Notes under the pieces: generated by a model
The model's database searches: none
The model's input: only the letters and a program-made list of their open reading frames with translations
Told to the model about the DNA's origin: nothing
Source: Isoetes taiwanensis
Lineage: Eukaryota > Streptophyta > Lycopodiopsida > Isoetales > Isoetaceae
DNA: 64,000 nt
Assembly: GCA_021234155.1 (NCBI GenBank)
Contig: JAJEKV010000075.1
Coordinates: 2,232,001-2,296,000 of the forward strand
Direction: 5' to 3'
Shown: one piece after another, positions 47,441 to 59,439 of the stretch
Numbering within the stretch: the stretch's first letter is position 1
How the letters are laid out: every line of letters starts with the position of its first letter
Translations under genes and position numbers: made by a program

Positions 47441-48132
47441 CGCATGTAGATGCAGCAATTGCTCTCTGTTGCCAACACTATTTGCTTATAGGTAACACCA
47501 TTTTTTACAATCGTATATTAATGCAATGTAGATACAATGCCTTTTAATAGGATTCACCAAAATGTTCATCAAAGACATTTGCAAAGTCTGCTGGGTTAAT
47601 TACTATTTGTTCATCATAATCAGCTTGTGAGTTATCACCTGCACCAGATGCCTCTCTTGTCCCCTTATTGGTCCTGATTCCTCTGTCTCTACATCATCCC
47701 TAGAATGTGAGGTGTCTGCTCCACAACATCTTTTAGTCGCAAATGCGTGCATGTGTTAATGGCTACTGGTGCAAGCAAGAGGTGTAGGATGTTGTTGATT
47801 CTACCTAGAATGCCTTCTATGCATTTCATCTTTTCCATATCATGCTCTTATGCCACACTGATTATGCTGCCATGAAGCGCATCCCTAGAAAAAGCTCTAG
47901 AAGAGAAGAAATCTAGGAGGAGGCTACCTGGAGGGCAAAGCTTCTCAAAGAGGTAGGACGAAGGAGCAGTACCAATCTGTTTATGCCCATGGTTCTTTTT
48001 ATTCCAAAGACCATCGAAGGTCGAGTTTCCTCTTCATAAATTCCTATGAACAATTTGGACCTAGATTCTAGTCTTTCAAGGGCACTAGCAAATACTGTGG
48101 TATGCTCCAGCCTGATAAAACAAAGAATCCAG
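47441..48132. other. Intergenic sequence, no gene assigned
   Basis: Residual copia-like text up to about 47,560 (NGVTYKQIVLATESNCCIYM on the minus strand), then sequence with no recognisable gene up to the L1 derivative. Confidence 0.4.
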
Positions 48133-49274
48133 TATGTCTCTACATTTTTTTTTTTTTTTGAAGGTAAGAATTTTTTGTATTGATAATATTGGAAGAATTA
48201 CAATACAAAGATCCCTCATGGATCGATATGAATAAAGTACAAAGGATCCCACATGGATCTCAATCATGTCTGCAGACTATAGTACTCATACGGCTCTCTC
48301 AACCTCTTCTTCTATCCAACTAATACTACAAGATGAACATCTTCTTAGCTAAATAGAATACTACAGAGTTAAACCCATTTTCCACAAGTTGTAGACAAAT
48401 CTTGAATGCTTCAAGAACCTCTTGCAAATTTAGAAATGAAGAGAAAAGAGAGAAAGGGTAACTTTGAACAATCTCCCGCTTTACTTTCGAGGAGAAGCTA
48501 ATATGCTTGAACTATGATCCATTCCCAGTTTTGCTACCAAATGTGAGATTGAAATGAGATCTTTGCATTGTCGGGAAGTGCCCGTCGGCCAACCCGCAAT
48601 AGGCTAGACACACACCCGATACCAAAACTCCCCTAAAGTTTGGCTCATGATATCCGTCTTGATATGGAAGCGCCTTCCCGACACCAAAAAAGCTCCCCTA
48701 GCTCGACGGCAATATCAAACAATCGACATCCCGCTTTTAAAATCGTAAAATTGTGACCAAGAACTTACATCGGCTCTTTCCAAGAAAACATCCCTAAATC
48801 TTCCCGCTAGCAAGAAAGAGCAAGAGGAGGGGAAGAAACCATCGTCCATCGAGGATCCATCTAAAAAGACCGCCTAAGAAGACCCGAACCTGCTTTCTTT
48901 CTAATTCCTGCTAAATCGCTTCACCTTATAGGCTCCACGCCCTTTCGGTGGATTTGCTTAACAAAACATCATTCTTGTTAAAAGACTGAAAGCAAAAGGC
49001 CACGTTAGTGGCTTACCAACACAAACCGTAAAGACCGCCTTTGAAGCCGCTTCGATCAAATCTGCAAATTCTTTCAAGAAAGAAACCCCATGGCCATTGG
49101 CAAACCCCACTAGCATCGATTAGGGGTTCAGTCTGCAAGGATGGTCAGTAGCGAAGCGTTCGGCCGGAGAAAAGAGGGCGGCCTCCTCCTGCCTCCCTAG
49201 CCCAGGGCGCAGCGCCTCCGCCAAGAAACCATGTTCCTCTTATTTTATTTTGGACCCCTTCTATGTCTCTACAT
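48133..49274 (-). mobile_element. Short L1 derivative with 13-bp target-site duplication
   Basis: The target duplication tatgtctctacat lies at 48,133-48,145 and 49,262-49,274. The ~1.1 kb insert ends in a T-run (48,146-48,159, poly(A) tail on the minus strand). Reading from its own 5' end (49,261) it has a GC-richer leader and a decayed piece resembling the plant L1 ORF1 (VGRRALPDN...), then passes straight to a 3' tail. Endonuclease and RT are missing. Either an internally deleted L1 or a non-autonomous family. Confidence 0.75.
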
Positions 49275-49463
49275 CTCTCATCTGTGATGCAGCATCAAAG
49301 AGCTTGGCTATGGTCTCATTATTCTAAACCGAGTAATCACCTTCATCTAAATAGATCATCTTGTGCATTTAGAACAATAGTGTTCTCAAGAATGCCACCG
49401 GGTCAGAACGTACTCCAAAAAAAATCTTGGCAAGTCCTTTTCTGTTTCCGGCTTAAGGATTTT

Positions 49464-49787
49464 CTAGATTATTCTGCCCAAGGAGAAGGGCATGTTATCA
49501 TGGACTCCCTCTTTTAGTATTCCTTCTGATACCCACTTATGTTGTATGAAACCCCAAGCTAGAATGACATAATCAGGAAAGACGTCAAATTCCATTCTTA
49601 AATCTTCGAAGCTTTTGTACTTAATGCTGACTTGATCTGAGATGAAGTGCAGTATCTCCTTCTTCATGTAAGCAATAATTCTCAAGTTCTGTGCTCTAGT
49701 CTTGAAAAAATTCTCGCCCTTGTAATCTGAGGTGACTTTTACGTGGTTAAAATATATTTCATCATAAAATTTAGTGTTTTTACGCAT
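49464..49787 (-). CDS. Unassigned 108-codon open reading frame
   Basis: A balanced amino-acid composition (RKNTKFYDEIYFNHVKVTSD ... FPDYVILAWGFIQHKWVSEG) unlike the low-complexity open frames elsewhere, which suggests a real or recent exon. I do not recognise the family. The possible start is at 49,787; no signal peptide or membrane segment. It lies 0.6 kb upstream of, and opposite to, the lysozyme-like gene. Could equally be a transposon fragment. Confidence 0.3.
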   Translation of the reverse strand: MRKNTKFYDEIYFNHVKVTSDYKGENFFKTRAQNLRIIAYMKKEILHFISDQVSIKYKSFEDLRMEFDVFPDYVILAWGFIQHKWVSEGILKEGVHDNMPFSLGRII

Positions 49788-50428
49788 ATACAGGAATGTT
49801 GACCATTATACAATTTTTTCGAATTTGTTGCCATATATGAAGAATCATGGCAAACAATGCCCAAGGAAAAACAAATGTATTTTAGTGGTTAGGGCAAATA
49901 AAACGTCCTTTTTAGGGCAAAATTGTTTAATTCGTGACTATTCCTCTGCCATGCCAACATGCTACAGATGTTCCAAAAATGGCCGAACCTGAGCCTTTTC
50001 TCATAGCCACAAGGTTCGGATCAGCATTCCGACACATCTGGTGCATCTCTGTATTTTTTCCGAGCAGATCAGTTTACTTAGGAGCTTTCAGGAATGACTT
50101 GGAGCTCTTAATTCGGACACAAAGTAGGGGGCAAAGCCATGATCTATAAAGAGATATAGCAAGATATTTCTGTGTGCTTGCCTGCGTTGGGGAAGTTCCC
50201 CGGGAGACCGTTGAGCTACCGTCCAGCCTGGCGAAAAATCCGGCCTATGTGGCAAACCTACGGAAGCCCTCCTGCCCCGATTTTGGATCTTTCCGGATCC
50301 TTCCCGCCCAGAAAGCTTAGGGCCGGAACTTGTACCTTTGCTGTTCATCTACCAGGAAGCAGGCGAATCCGACTCTTGCTTAATCCGACTCTTCCTTCCT
50401 TTCATGTATTTCTTGTAAATATTTTCAG

Positions 50429-51072
50429 AATCATAGATGGCGGTATGTTGCATCTGGCCCTTTTTTCTGAACTGTCTAAGTTAAAATTAGAATCAAGCAA
50501 TCGAAACGATTGTCCAGATGGGGATGGTGGTGCAAGTATTGGTCCCCTTCAAATATCAGAAAAATACAAGTGCCCTGGCTACATTGCAGGTATGTTAGAT
50601 CTTTTTTTCTGTATATATCTTTCTTTTCCTTCTATATTTATGGTTTTCTAAGTAGATCTGCTCCTTACCATTCAAATTTTGTTAAGACAGGAAGCTTGAG
50701 CATGCAAAAACACTGTAGTAGCATATTGGATGAAATATTGCAAGGATGCCTTGGAAAAGAATGACTGGGATACTCTCGCCAAGATCCACAATGGTAAAAG
50801 GAAGCATAAAAACACTTTGGCTGAGCAGCATAGACATGGATATAGGCGGTTTCTAATTTCATCCTCGCTTGTTTATAGGTGGGCCTCAAGGTCCTAAGAA
50901 ATAAAAGACAGATTATTACTGGCGCAAAGTATACAGGCATTTGCACCAGTTGCAAGCTTATTCATATCACGGTGTCAAGAATCAAGAATCCAAGGCGCCT
51001 CCTGCCTTTGCCAAATTGGAAAGCAAGCAGAAAAACTGTGAGAAAAGAATATCATGCAAAACCATATTCTGA
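50429..51072 (+). pseudogene. i-type lysozyme / destabilase-like gene, three exons seen
   Basis: Resembles invertebrate-type lysozyme, which cleaves peptidoglycan. Exons are 50,429-50,589, 50,691-50,793 and 50,879-51,072, bounded by GT-AG. Exon 1 gives LESSNRNDCPDGDGGASIGP then LQISEKY, matching the family core (a catalytic-type Glu, an Asp-rich turn, G-S/A-S-x-G-P-x-Q-I). Exon 2 gives ACKNTVVAYWMKYCKDALEK and DTLAKIHN; exon 3 starts by completing the hallmark HNGGPQG, then YYWRKVYRHL. Breaks: a 1-base shift in an A-run near 50,562, TGA at 50,697 and TAA at 50,902. The upstream exon with any signal peptide was not found. The family match is by motif memory only. Confidence 0.6.
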
Positions 51073-52514
51073 AAACGAGTTTCCAACATAGATTAACTCT
51101 TAATGCTTGATTTTGCAGCTTCTTTGAGATTATTAACTGCAACAGAACGTCAGAAACTGGTGCCTGTGATAAGCAAGAGAAAAGGAACCAAAAATATCTT
51201 GTACGTTAAGCATAGGCAAAGATGGAGATGGATATATCCTGTACTTTAAGCATAGGCAAAGATGGAGATGGATTTTAAGGAAAAGGGATGATTACTTTTG
51301 TAAATGAAAGGGAAGGATGGATAATACAGTATTGCTACCCTTATCACAGCTACGCGATTTTCTTACCATCTTCTTGTGCAAGTTTCAGTAGGTCTAATCT
51401 GCATCATGCAGCTCTGGGTTTGGTATTACATGCAGCCAGTAGTAACTCTTGGTAATCTCGCAATCTATGGTTAGTACGAGAAGCATGTATCAGTAATCTT
51501 TGAGGTCATAGAGGTAAATCCACCAGAATCTATCATTGAGGTCATTGGTCTGTAATCAAGTAATCAGTATGGTCTGTTATGTGCATATTTGTAATATATT
51601 GACTTGTATAAGATTACTCGTAATATATCTGATATTCGGAGCAATGTACATCTCTTTATAACAAATATATTATGCTTTGTGAGGCTATAATGTAAAAAAA
51701 AAAGAATTTGTGAATTTTATATTTCCGGTTTGAATTTTAATCGCAGGGAGCTTCCGACTGCATTTTGTAAATTCCGACTGGCTCTAGGGCTTGCAGGAAA
51801 TTTTCCTAATAAGGTCTGAAAGTTTCCCCAACGCTGGTGCTTGCTTATTCATCAGAGGAATAGATTCAGGATAATTTCTACTGGTGAATTTGGCTAATAA
51901 TTTCAATGAAATGCTTTGCAAGTTTCCTATACATTTCATTGGCATTTTCGTACACTTGCTCAGTTAATCTGTTACAGCAGCAGACCGAAGCCAATAAGCT
52001 GAAGAATATCTGTTTTTTTTAGGTATTGAAATGATGTTTTGAATATTCGTGAAAACGCATAATCAGATTGATGGTTATTTACTTGACCATCATGATTTAT
52101 GAGACCATCACCCATTTGGTAAAAGGGCCCTTCGTGAAAGCCACGTAAGAATTTGCTGACATTCGATAAGCAGACCCGTGATCTTTCAAGTTAAATAATG
52201 ACAGAAGAGAAACGTGAAGAGACATTTATTCCGACGAGGCTCTAGACAAAGGTTGACAAAATGACGGATTCCTGGCTGCATGGGAAGAAGGGACATTATC
52301 AAATGAAAAGAACTACCTGTAAAGCTCCTGCCAGACGTACAGACCTTTCCATCACCATCTTCACGAGCGAACATACATTAGAGGCCAAAAACTCAATACT
52401 TAGGCTTGGAATGAAAGGCCACATTCGGAAACATTTTTGAAGGTAGAGCAGAGCAGAGCAGAGCAGAAGAAGAAGGCAGCAAAAACAGAGGCGCCAAGAA
52501 AACAGAGCCTTGAA
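51073..52514. other. Intergenic sequence between the two genes
   Basis: 3' flank of the lysozyme-like gene, then AT-rich sequence with a 35-40 bp near-tandem duplication near 51,205-51,270 ('taagcataggcaaagatgga' twice). Short (GCAGA)n in the leader of the next gene at about 52,446. No other gene seen. Confidence 0.4.
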
Positions 52515-53769
52515 ATGGAAGGTGCAGGGTTAGGGTTGAAGCAGGGTTTGATGCTGATACTCATACTGGTGAGCCAATTATTTGTTTCAAGCTTTGTGGC
52601 AGCTGGAAGTGTTAGAAAATTTGGAAGTTTTCCACCATTTGGTAGTTCTTTTTTGGTGGTGATTCTCCACCATTTTCCTTTGGCAGCTTTCCTCCTTTTT
52701 GGCTCATCTTTTCCTCCTTTCCAAGGCTTCCTTCCTTTGCGCCTCCCTGCCTGGCTTCCCCTTAGCTTTTTGTTTCTGGTCAGTTTTATGTGACAGATGC
52801 TTGGAGAATAAGCTCACCACAAATGTTGTTTCTGTCCCAAGTATGACCTCTAACTTATTCTCTGTTTTGGGTTTCTGGTTTACAAGTACTCACTTGTTTT
52901 CTTTTCAACATATTATTCTTTCTCACTTTGTTTCATGTCATCCAGATGTAGCTGCAGAGTTGGAATGCAGAGATAACCACAACAATGTGAACTACAAGAC
53001 CTCTGGCATCTCAGACAAAAATGGCGTGTTCAAACTGGTGCTTCCTGCTCACATAGCAGCCTCCAAAGATAAGCTATCTAAATGTAGTGTTTCTGTAAGC
53101 AAGGCTGTCAAGGCATGCAACACAACAGGCACCAACGAACCCAAAATGCTCCTACATTCTATAGTCTCAGTATCTGCAACTGAAGAACAGCATGAATTAA
53201 AGTTGAGCCCTTTTGCCTTCAAGCCCCTCCAACAGTTTCCATTCTGCAAAAATGCTGCTGTGTTGGCTGATAACAAGGATGCATTTTTTACCTCCATTTT
53301 CTCCATTTCCATTTGGTTCATCTCCTTCTGCCACATTTGATTCTCCTCCTTCTTCATTTCCTCTTGGGTCTGCACCACCAAATCCAAACACTGCACTTCA
53401 GTTTCCTCCAAATTCTCCATCATTTCCTCAACCTTCTTCTCCATTCATAAATCAACCATCTTTTTTCCACCTAATGCGCCATCCGTTAACCAGCCATCAT
53501 TTGCTCAGCCTGGCTCTCCATCCTTAAACCAGCCATCCTTTTTCCCACCTAATTCTCCATCTTTTCAACCTGGTTTTCCATCATTTAACCAGCCAGCATC
53601 TGCTTCTCCATCCCTTGACCAACCATCATTTGCTCAGCCTGCTTCTCCAGCTTTTAACCAGCCATCATTTCCTCAACCTGGTCCTCAATCTTTTAACCAA
53701 CCTTCATTTCCTCAGCCATCCTTTAACCAACCATCATTTCCTCAGCCTGCTAAGTCCAACCATGCTTAG
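52515..53769 (+). pseudogene. Pollen Ole e 1 / proline-rich cell-wall protein, frame broken
   Basis: Secreted cell-wall-type protein. ATG at 52,515, then a hydrophobic signal peptide (LGLKQGLMLILILVSQLFVS). Exon 1 ends at 52,840, after a Phe/Pro-rich piece and LCDRCLENKLTTNVVSV, the first conserved Cys segment of the Ole e 1 domain. A GT-AG intron (52,841-52,945) follows. Exon 2 gives VAAELECRDNHNNVNY, GISDKNGVFKLVLP and more conserved Cys, then a proline-rich tail with PSFNQPSFPQP-type repeats to TAG at 53,767. Frameshifts: several in exon 1, one T too many near 53,287 and one too few near 53,462, all in T-runs. With these ignored the protein is full length, so sequencing error is a real possibility. 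Confidence 0.8.
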
Positions 53770-55002
53770 TTCTTCACTCTAATCCAGTGCTTTGTTCTTT
53801 GTCCTTTATTCTTCTTGTTTCTTTCTCATGGAAGGTCTCTAGAGCCTATGCTCTAGAACCTTCCTACTCCTGATATTCATTTTTCTTTTGTATTGTATTT
53901 TATTATGCCTTTGGTAATGTTGTCCGAACATTGTAAGTGAAATAAGTTATTCTTCGAAAGATTTCCCTTCTTTCTTTACATGCTTAACTTCCTGCAAATT
54001 GTGCCCAAGTGAATTCAACTCAAATTTCATATGTGACATGATTGTATTCATTCCTAGAACAAAAGGCGGAACATTAGGCACAAAACTAAGAAAAGCAAAA
54101 TCCACTTCAGCCGCATAATCATAACAGTCAAGCATTTGAATCATTAAATGGTTTTGATAAAGTGAGCACTCTTCAACTGGGTTTATGTTCTATTTTATGG
54201 TTTGCTTAATCTCCCTTGTTATCCTTCGTATATTTCCTTGTATAGTTGTATGCAATCGTCTTCCAACTTCTACAAACAAAGAGTACGTTTGAGATAGATT
54301 TTAACCTTTGCCCCTTGTATAGTTTCTATGCTATCATTTTCCAACTTCAAGAAGTATGCTTGAAGTACATTTTAACCTTTCCAGTCCAGTATCCTCTTTG
54401 TATAAGGGAAAGACTCCTTACCTGCAATTCCGAGCTGGAGTAAAAAGAGTCCACTTTTGTGCCTAATCAAGAATCGTGAGTAAAAAGAGCTATCGAGTAA
54501 AAATAGTCCACTTTTGTGCCTAATCAAAAATTTTAAACGACATTCTTTAAAAAAAATGATGCCAGTGGCGCATTGTGGTTGGCTTCGTGGCCTGAATTGC
54601 ATCTAACCTGTCTTTACATATATGAATTGTGAGTATGTTGAGTTTTATTGTCCTCTGAGACCAAATGGTCTATGGGGTTTAGTGCAACAAACATATGTAT
54701 TTATTGTGCATGATTTTGAAACCATAAGGGTTTTGGAGGGGTAAGTGTATTGAGGAATATGTAGGTGTCAATATCTCTGGCCTTGCTATATTTGTGACTA
54801 TTGCTCTAGCACCTCCAAACTCATATGCACCTAACCAAGATGTCTACAGAAGTGTATGCACTGACTTATCAATAGTAAGCAAGCTTTTATACTTTGATCC
54901 CCCTTGTTCAGTTTAGTGGCTAGTCCATTGGGTTAGCAACTAAGAGATTTTATGTTCAAGTCTCTCGGGGTCCATCATATGTCCTCATGGACGCGGCCAA
55001 TG
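53770..55002. other. 3' flank of the Ole e 1 gene, minor repeats
   Basis: Probable 3' UTR to about 53,950. A ~75 bp imperfect duplication at about 54,240-54,385 ('ttccaacttc' ... 'attttaacctttcc') and a ~60 bp one at about 54,437-54,535 ('agtccacttttgtgcctaat' twice). No gene. Confidence 0.5.
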
Positions 55003-55666
55003 TGGCATGACGTAAAAATTCTATCTATCTATCTAATAGTTGTAAATGCTAGGCATATTTGTAGTGTATAATGTTCATCTTCTAGATATCTCGTTTTGCA
55101 ATTCACATGGCTTATTAGTGTCCATCTCAATTTTGAAATGGTGAGCACATTAGCCGACCTATTCATTTCTTCACATGTACTAATAGATATGTCATGTCGT
55201 CCGAAGATCGATGTTGGATTCACTTCTCTTTGAACTGAGATGAGCATTTCCTTGGCATGACGTAAAAATTCTATCTATCTATCTATCTATCTATGTATCT
55301 ATCTATGTATCTATCTAATAGTTGTAAATGCTAGGCATATTTGTAGTGTATAATGTTCATCTTCTAGATATCTCATTTTGCAATTCACATGGCTTATTAG
55401 TATCTATCTCAATTTTGAAATGGTGAGCACATTAGACGACCTATTCGTTTCTTTACATGTACTAATAGATATGTCATGTTGTCCAAAGATCGATGTCGGA
55501 TTCACTCTTCTTTGAACTGAGAGTAGCATTTCCTAAGGTATTAGCATCCTAAAACTTACCTTGGAAGTAGGAATTCAGTTGTTGCTTCAAGAGATGAGCT
55601 CTACATTATTTATTTGTACATAATAATGCACTTATATAGTCCATCAAAATTCATTCATTCATTCAT

Positions 55667-55751
<85 letters not shown>

Positions 55752-55852
55752 TAGATATCTCATTTTGCAATTCACATGGCTTATTAGTATCTATCTCAAT
55801 TTTAAAATATTGAGTACATTAGCCAACCTATTCGTTTCTTCACATGTACTAA
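55003..55852. repeat. Triplicated ~250 bp unit with variable (TCTA)n
   Basis: Unit 1 is 55,003-55,252; unit 2 is 55,253-55,535, with a longer (CTAT)n at 55,271-55,317; unit 3 is partial, 55,752-55,852. Shared text includes 'tggcatgacgtaaaaattc' and 'cattttgcaattcacatggc'. Between units 2 and 3 lie (ATTC)n and an ~85 bp (TCTA)n at 55,667-55,751. Unit 3 is cut where the copia element begins. Confidence 0.92.
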
Positions 55853-58835
55853 CCCTGAGGTTGCTTCATATATATTTCTTCATCAAGTTTGCCATTAAGA
55901 AATGCTGTTTTGACATCTGTTTGATGAACCTCAAGATTATAATGAGCAGCAAATGCAAGAAGAATGCGAATGCTCATCTTTTAATCACTGGAGAAAATGT
56001 TTCCAAGTAATCAATGCCATATTGCTAGCTGAAACCCTGTGCAATCAAGCATGCTTTATAGCTGCTGATGGTGCCATCAGGATGGAGATTGCATTTATAG
56101 ACCATTTGTTACCAAGGACCTTCCGATCATGAGGAAGAGGAACTAAATTCCAAGTGCCATTTTGAACAATAGAATCCATTTCGTGGTCCATTGCCTACTG
56201 CCAATGAGGTGCAACAGCATATGAAATGGCTTCACAATAACTGGTGGGTTCACTGATAACAGCAGCACCACAAAACTCCATAATGTTGGGCATAATTTCA
56301 GCATAGAATGCAAACCTTTGAGGAGGAAAATGCTTCCTTTTTCCTCGACCAAGTTCTTCTTCAACTCCTTGATCAGGATGATCAAATTCACCTCCTTGAG
56401 CAGATGGGTCAAGATCTCTTTCTGGATCGGATGTGTCAAGATCAAGGCCGGATCGGAAAAACGTGGGTGCTTTGAACCACCGCAGATGTTGGGACCGATG
56501 CTTTGAACCGCTATGTGCCCGGAACTGCTGCAGGTGCTGGAATATCAGAAACTGAGTCCGAATGATTAGAAGCTACAGCGTCATGTGTTATCCATGCAGA
56601 GATATCAATAAATTCCATGTTAGGAGTTTCTGAACCTTGCTGAAATGCCGAAACATCTTCATGAAAAATAACATCGCGACTGACACAAAGCTTCTTGGTA
56701 TCCGGATCAATCAGTCTATAACCATGCTTGCACTGGTCAGAGAAACCCACAAAGATCATTTTCTTGCCAGTATGCTCAAATTTCTTGCGATTAGCTTTGG
56801 GAATAAGCATAAAGGCAACACATCCAAAGACACGCAAGGGAGACAAATTTGGCTTTATACCAGTGAAAGCTTGTTCAGGAGTCTGATTTTTCACAGCAAC
56901 AGTGGGCAATCTATTGAGAAGGTAAACTGAGTACCTTACTGCTTCAGCCCAAAATTGAATGGGTACTGAGGATTGAGCGAGCAAGCAACGTGCCATGTCA
57001 ACAATGCTGCGATTCTTCCATTCAAAGAACGCCAAGTATGTTGTGTGGAGTATGAGGCTCGGTAAGTTGGCGCTCAATACCATGAACAGCACAAAAATGA
57101 TTGAATGCATGACTGGTAAATTCTCCACCATTATCAGATCTGAGCTTCTTAATCCGATGGACTACTTGATTCTCAACAAGCGCTTTTCATTCTCGGAAAT
57201 GGGCAAATGCATCAGATTTCCGCTTTAAGAAATAGACCCACGTTTTCCTGCTCAAATCATCAATGAATGTCAGAAAATAATAGGCACCCGAGAGAGAAGG
57301 AACATAAGTTGGACCACAAAGATTCATATGTACTAGTTCAAGAAGCGCAGTAGCACGAGATCCAATGAGAGTAAAAGATCTGCGGTGTTGTTTGCCCAAT
57401 GCACAAGCTTCACAACTTGCAAGAGTAGGGTGCTGATGAAGATCAAACCCATCTACAAGTTGAGGCAGCTGATTGAGTGCTTTAAGACTGATGTGTCCAA
57501 GCCTCTTATGTCACAGATCACAGGTACCATTACCTGTGATCACAGGTACCATTACCCGCAGCTACAAGAACAACTTGGTCAGCATATTCTTGGCCCAAAT
57601 GGTAGAGATTACCCATACGAATAGCACGAGCAAGGCTCTTTTCTGTAACTTTGTTGCGAACAATGCAGTCTTCACTATCAAAGGAAACTATTGTGTCCAT
57701 ATCAGTAAGACGTGCAACAGAAATCAGATCTTTACGCAAAGTAGGAGCATACATTACCCCTTTTAAAGTGAAGATATCAAGACTAGTGGGTATTGATATT
57801 ACCCATTCCGCAGATTTGATGCTCACGATTGCCGCTAATTTGAACAATGTGATTGGAAGAAGTAGGTCTGAAATTTTCAAACCAATCTTTGTGCCAACTA
57901 ATATGAGTCAGAGCACCGTAATCCATGATGAATTTGATAGAACAAGGTGTTGCCACTTGTTTACAAAGATAGACATAATCCGGCTGCAAGGAACCACATT
58001 GGCTACGCTTTTTACTTCAACAATTTGGGCACATTGGTCAAGCTTTGTTTGTCTCCAAAGCTTTCAGTTTGTGCTCAAGATTCTTCATCTTCTTCCTACA
58101 TTCTATTGCGGTATGATTGCCTTTCTTGCAACAAATACAAACCCGGCCGCTAGGATGCCGTGGTCTTTTGCTGCCAAGACTTTGAAGGCATTGTCAAGCA
58201 TCAAGTATTCTTCTTTTTTTCTTAGCTTTTTCATTCCCTTTTGCATAGGATTTAGGCTCAAAATGACCTGCAAAGAAAGCATTGTGCTCGCTCTTTGATA
58301 ATCCCAGCATCCTTCCTCATCATGATCTCCTCCTTGACGAAGTAATTGCACGATTGAGATCCATGTCGGCAATTTACATGAGATTGTTGCGCAAAGCATG
58401 GAAAGAATTGGGTAAGGATCTAAGAAAGAAGAATAATTGCAATGAAGGAGAGAACTTATTTTCTTCTCTAGAGGCTTCAATCTGCCGAAAGGTGTTCTTC
58501 GTGCAGTCTGCAAATTTGTCAAGACTCTCGGTCCCTTCCCAGCGCATATTCACCACTTCAGCACACAAATGCCCAATTTGTGTATGGGTCTTCTTTTCAT
58601 GCTCTTGGATGAGAGCATTCCATAAATCATGGCTATTCTCCTTCTGAACCTCATAAAGAAGAGATTCAGCAACAGAAAGCCTAATTGTAGCCATAGCCTT
58701 GTCATCCCGGCGTTACCAAGCATCAAGAACAGATTTATTCTTGCCATCTGATGCAAGCTCGGGTGCTGGTTCTTGCCCACTAACAATTCCCCAAACTCCT
58801 CCAGCCTTAAGAATGAGAGTCATTCTTCTCTTCCA
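55853..58835 (-). pseudogene. copia gag-pol remnant
   Basis: Start ATG at 58,835 (MEEKNDSHS). Gag of the UBN2 type: MATIRLSVAESLLYEVQKEN, SHDLWNAL (58,694-58,374), with a stop in place at the preceding DAW. Integrase: the HHCC part GHISLKALNQLPQLVDGFDL with CEACALGKQ, then LVHMNLCGPT, where the first catalytic Asp (usually HTD/HSD) reads Asn, IDDLSRKTWVYF, SDNGGEF, and the copia integrase C-terminus (VRYSVYLLNRLPTVAVKN; FGCVAF; KMIFVGFSD). RT ends with LEVHQTDVKTAFLNGKLDEE. Multiple stops and shifts, so inactive. Confidence 0.85.
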
Positions 58836-58956
58836 TTGCTAGAAACATGTGCCATCGAAGATTTGAATCACACGACCGCCAGGGAAGGTAATCTGGTTGT
58901 AGCTTGCATCCTTCTCCATTGCTGTGTTGATCTTGAATCAATCTCAGCACCCTAGT

Positions 58957-58968
58957 GCTCTGATACCA
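58957..58968 (-). other. Primer-binding site of copia element 1
   Basis: On the minus strand TGGTATCAGAGC, complementary to the 3' end of plant initiator Met tRNA, the usual copia primer. It directly abuts the LTR end (...TTGACA). Confidence 0.85.
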
Positions 58969-59439
58969 TGTCAAGGTTGCACCAAGAAAGGGAGAGAAGG
59001 GGATGCACACCAATATCCGAGAGCGCAAGCTCCCAAAACAAAGGCAAAAATGGAATTGTATTAAACATAAGTATGCATACAAGATATAAAAAGGGGCAGT
59101 AAATAATAACTGCTCCCATTACCAACCACACCTAATTATGCCGTAACTAATTAAGGCAAGTGGATGCCGTATCTAATGAAGGCAAGTGGATGGGCTGGTG
59201 TAGGTGCTGATGAAGTGTTGATTCAAAGACATAGTCGCGACCTATGTGCCGAAAAGCCGCCGTTGTTGTCATCATGTTCAGCAAAGAAGATGGTGATCTC
59301 GATATCGTATATCTCGACATCATTTGATTGGATAATTTTAACGGTCTAGATCTATGCCACGTGGCACAATGTAGGCCATTGATCAGGGTGGGGGAACAGA
59401 CGCTGCGGTTTTATAATATACGAGGATAGAGAAAAGGGA

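Larger units (their letters stand above)
55853..59230 (-). mobile_element. Ty1/copia element 1, truncated in RT
   Basis: Minus-strand copia. A 5' LTR starts (plus-strand view TGTCAAGG) at 58,969 and runs right for roughly 250 bp or more (outer end not determined). A primer-binding site follows, then gag, protease region, integrase and the first part of RT. The element stops at 55,853 right after RT motif A, so RNase H and the 3' LTR are gone. Confidence 0.8.
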
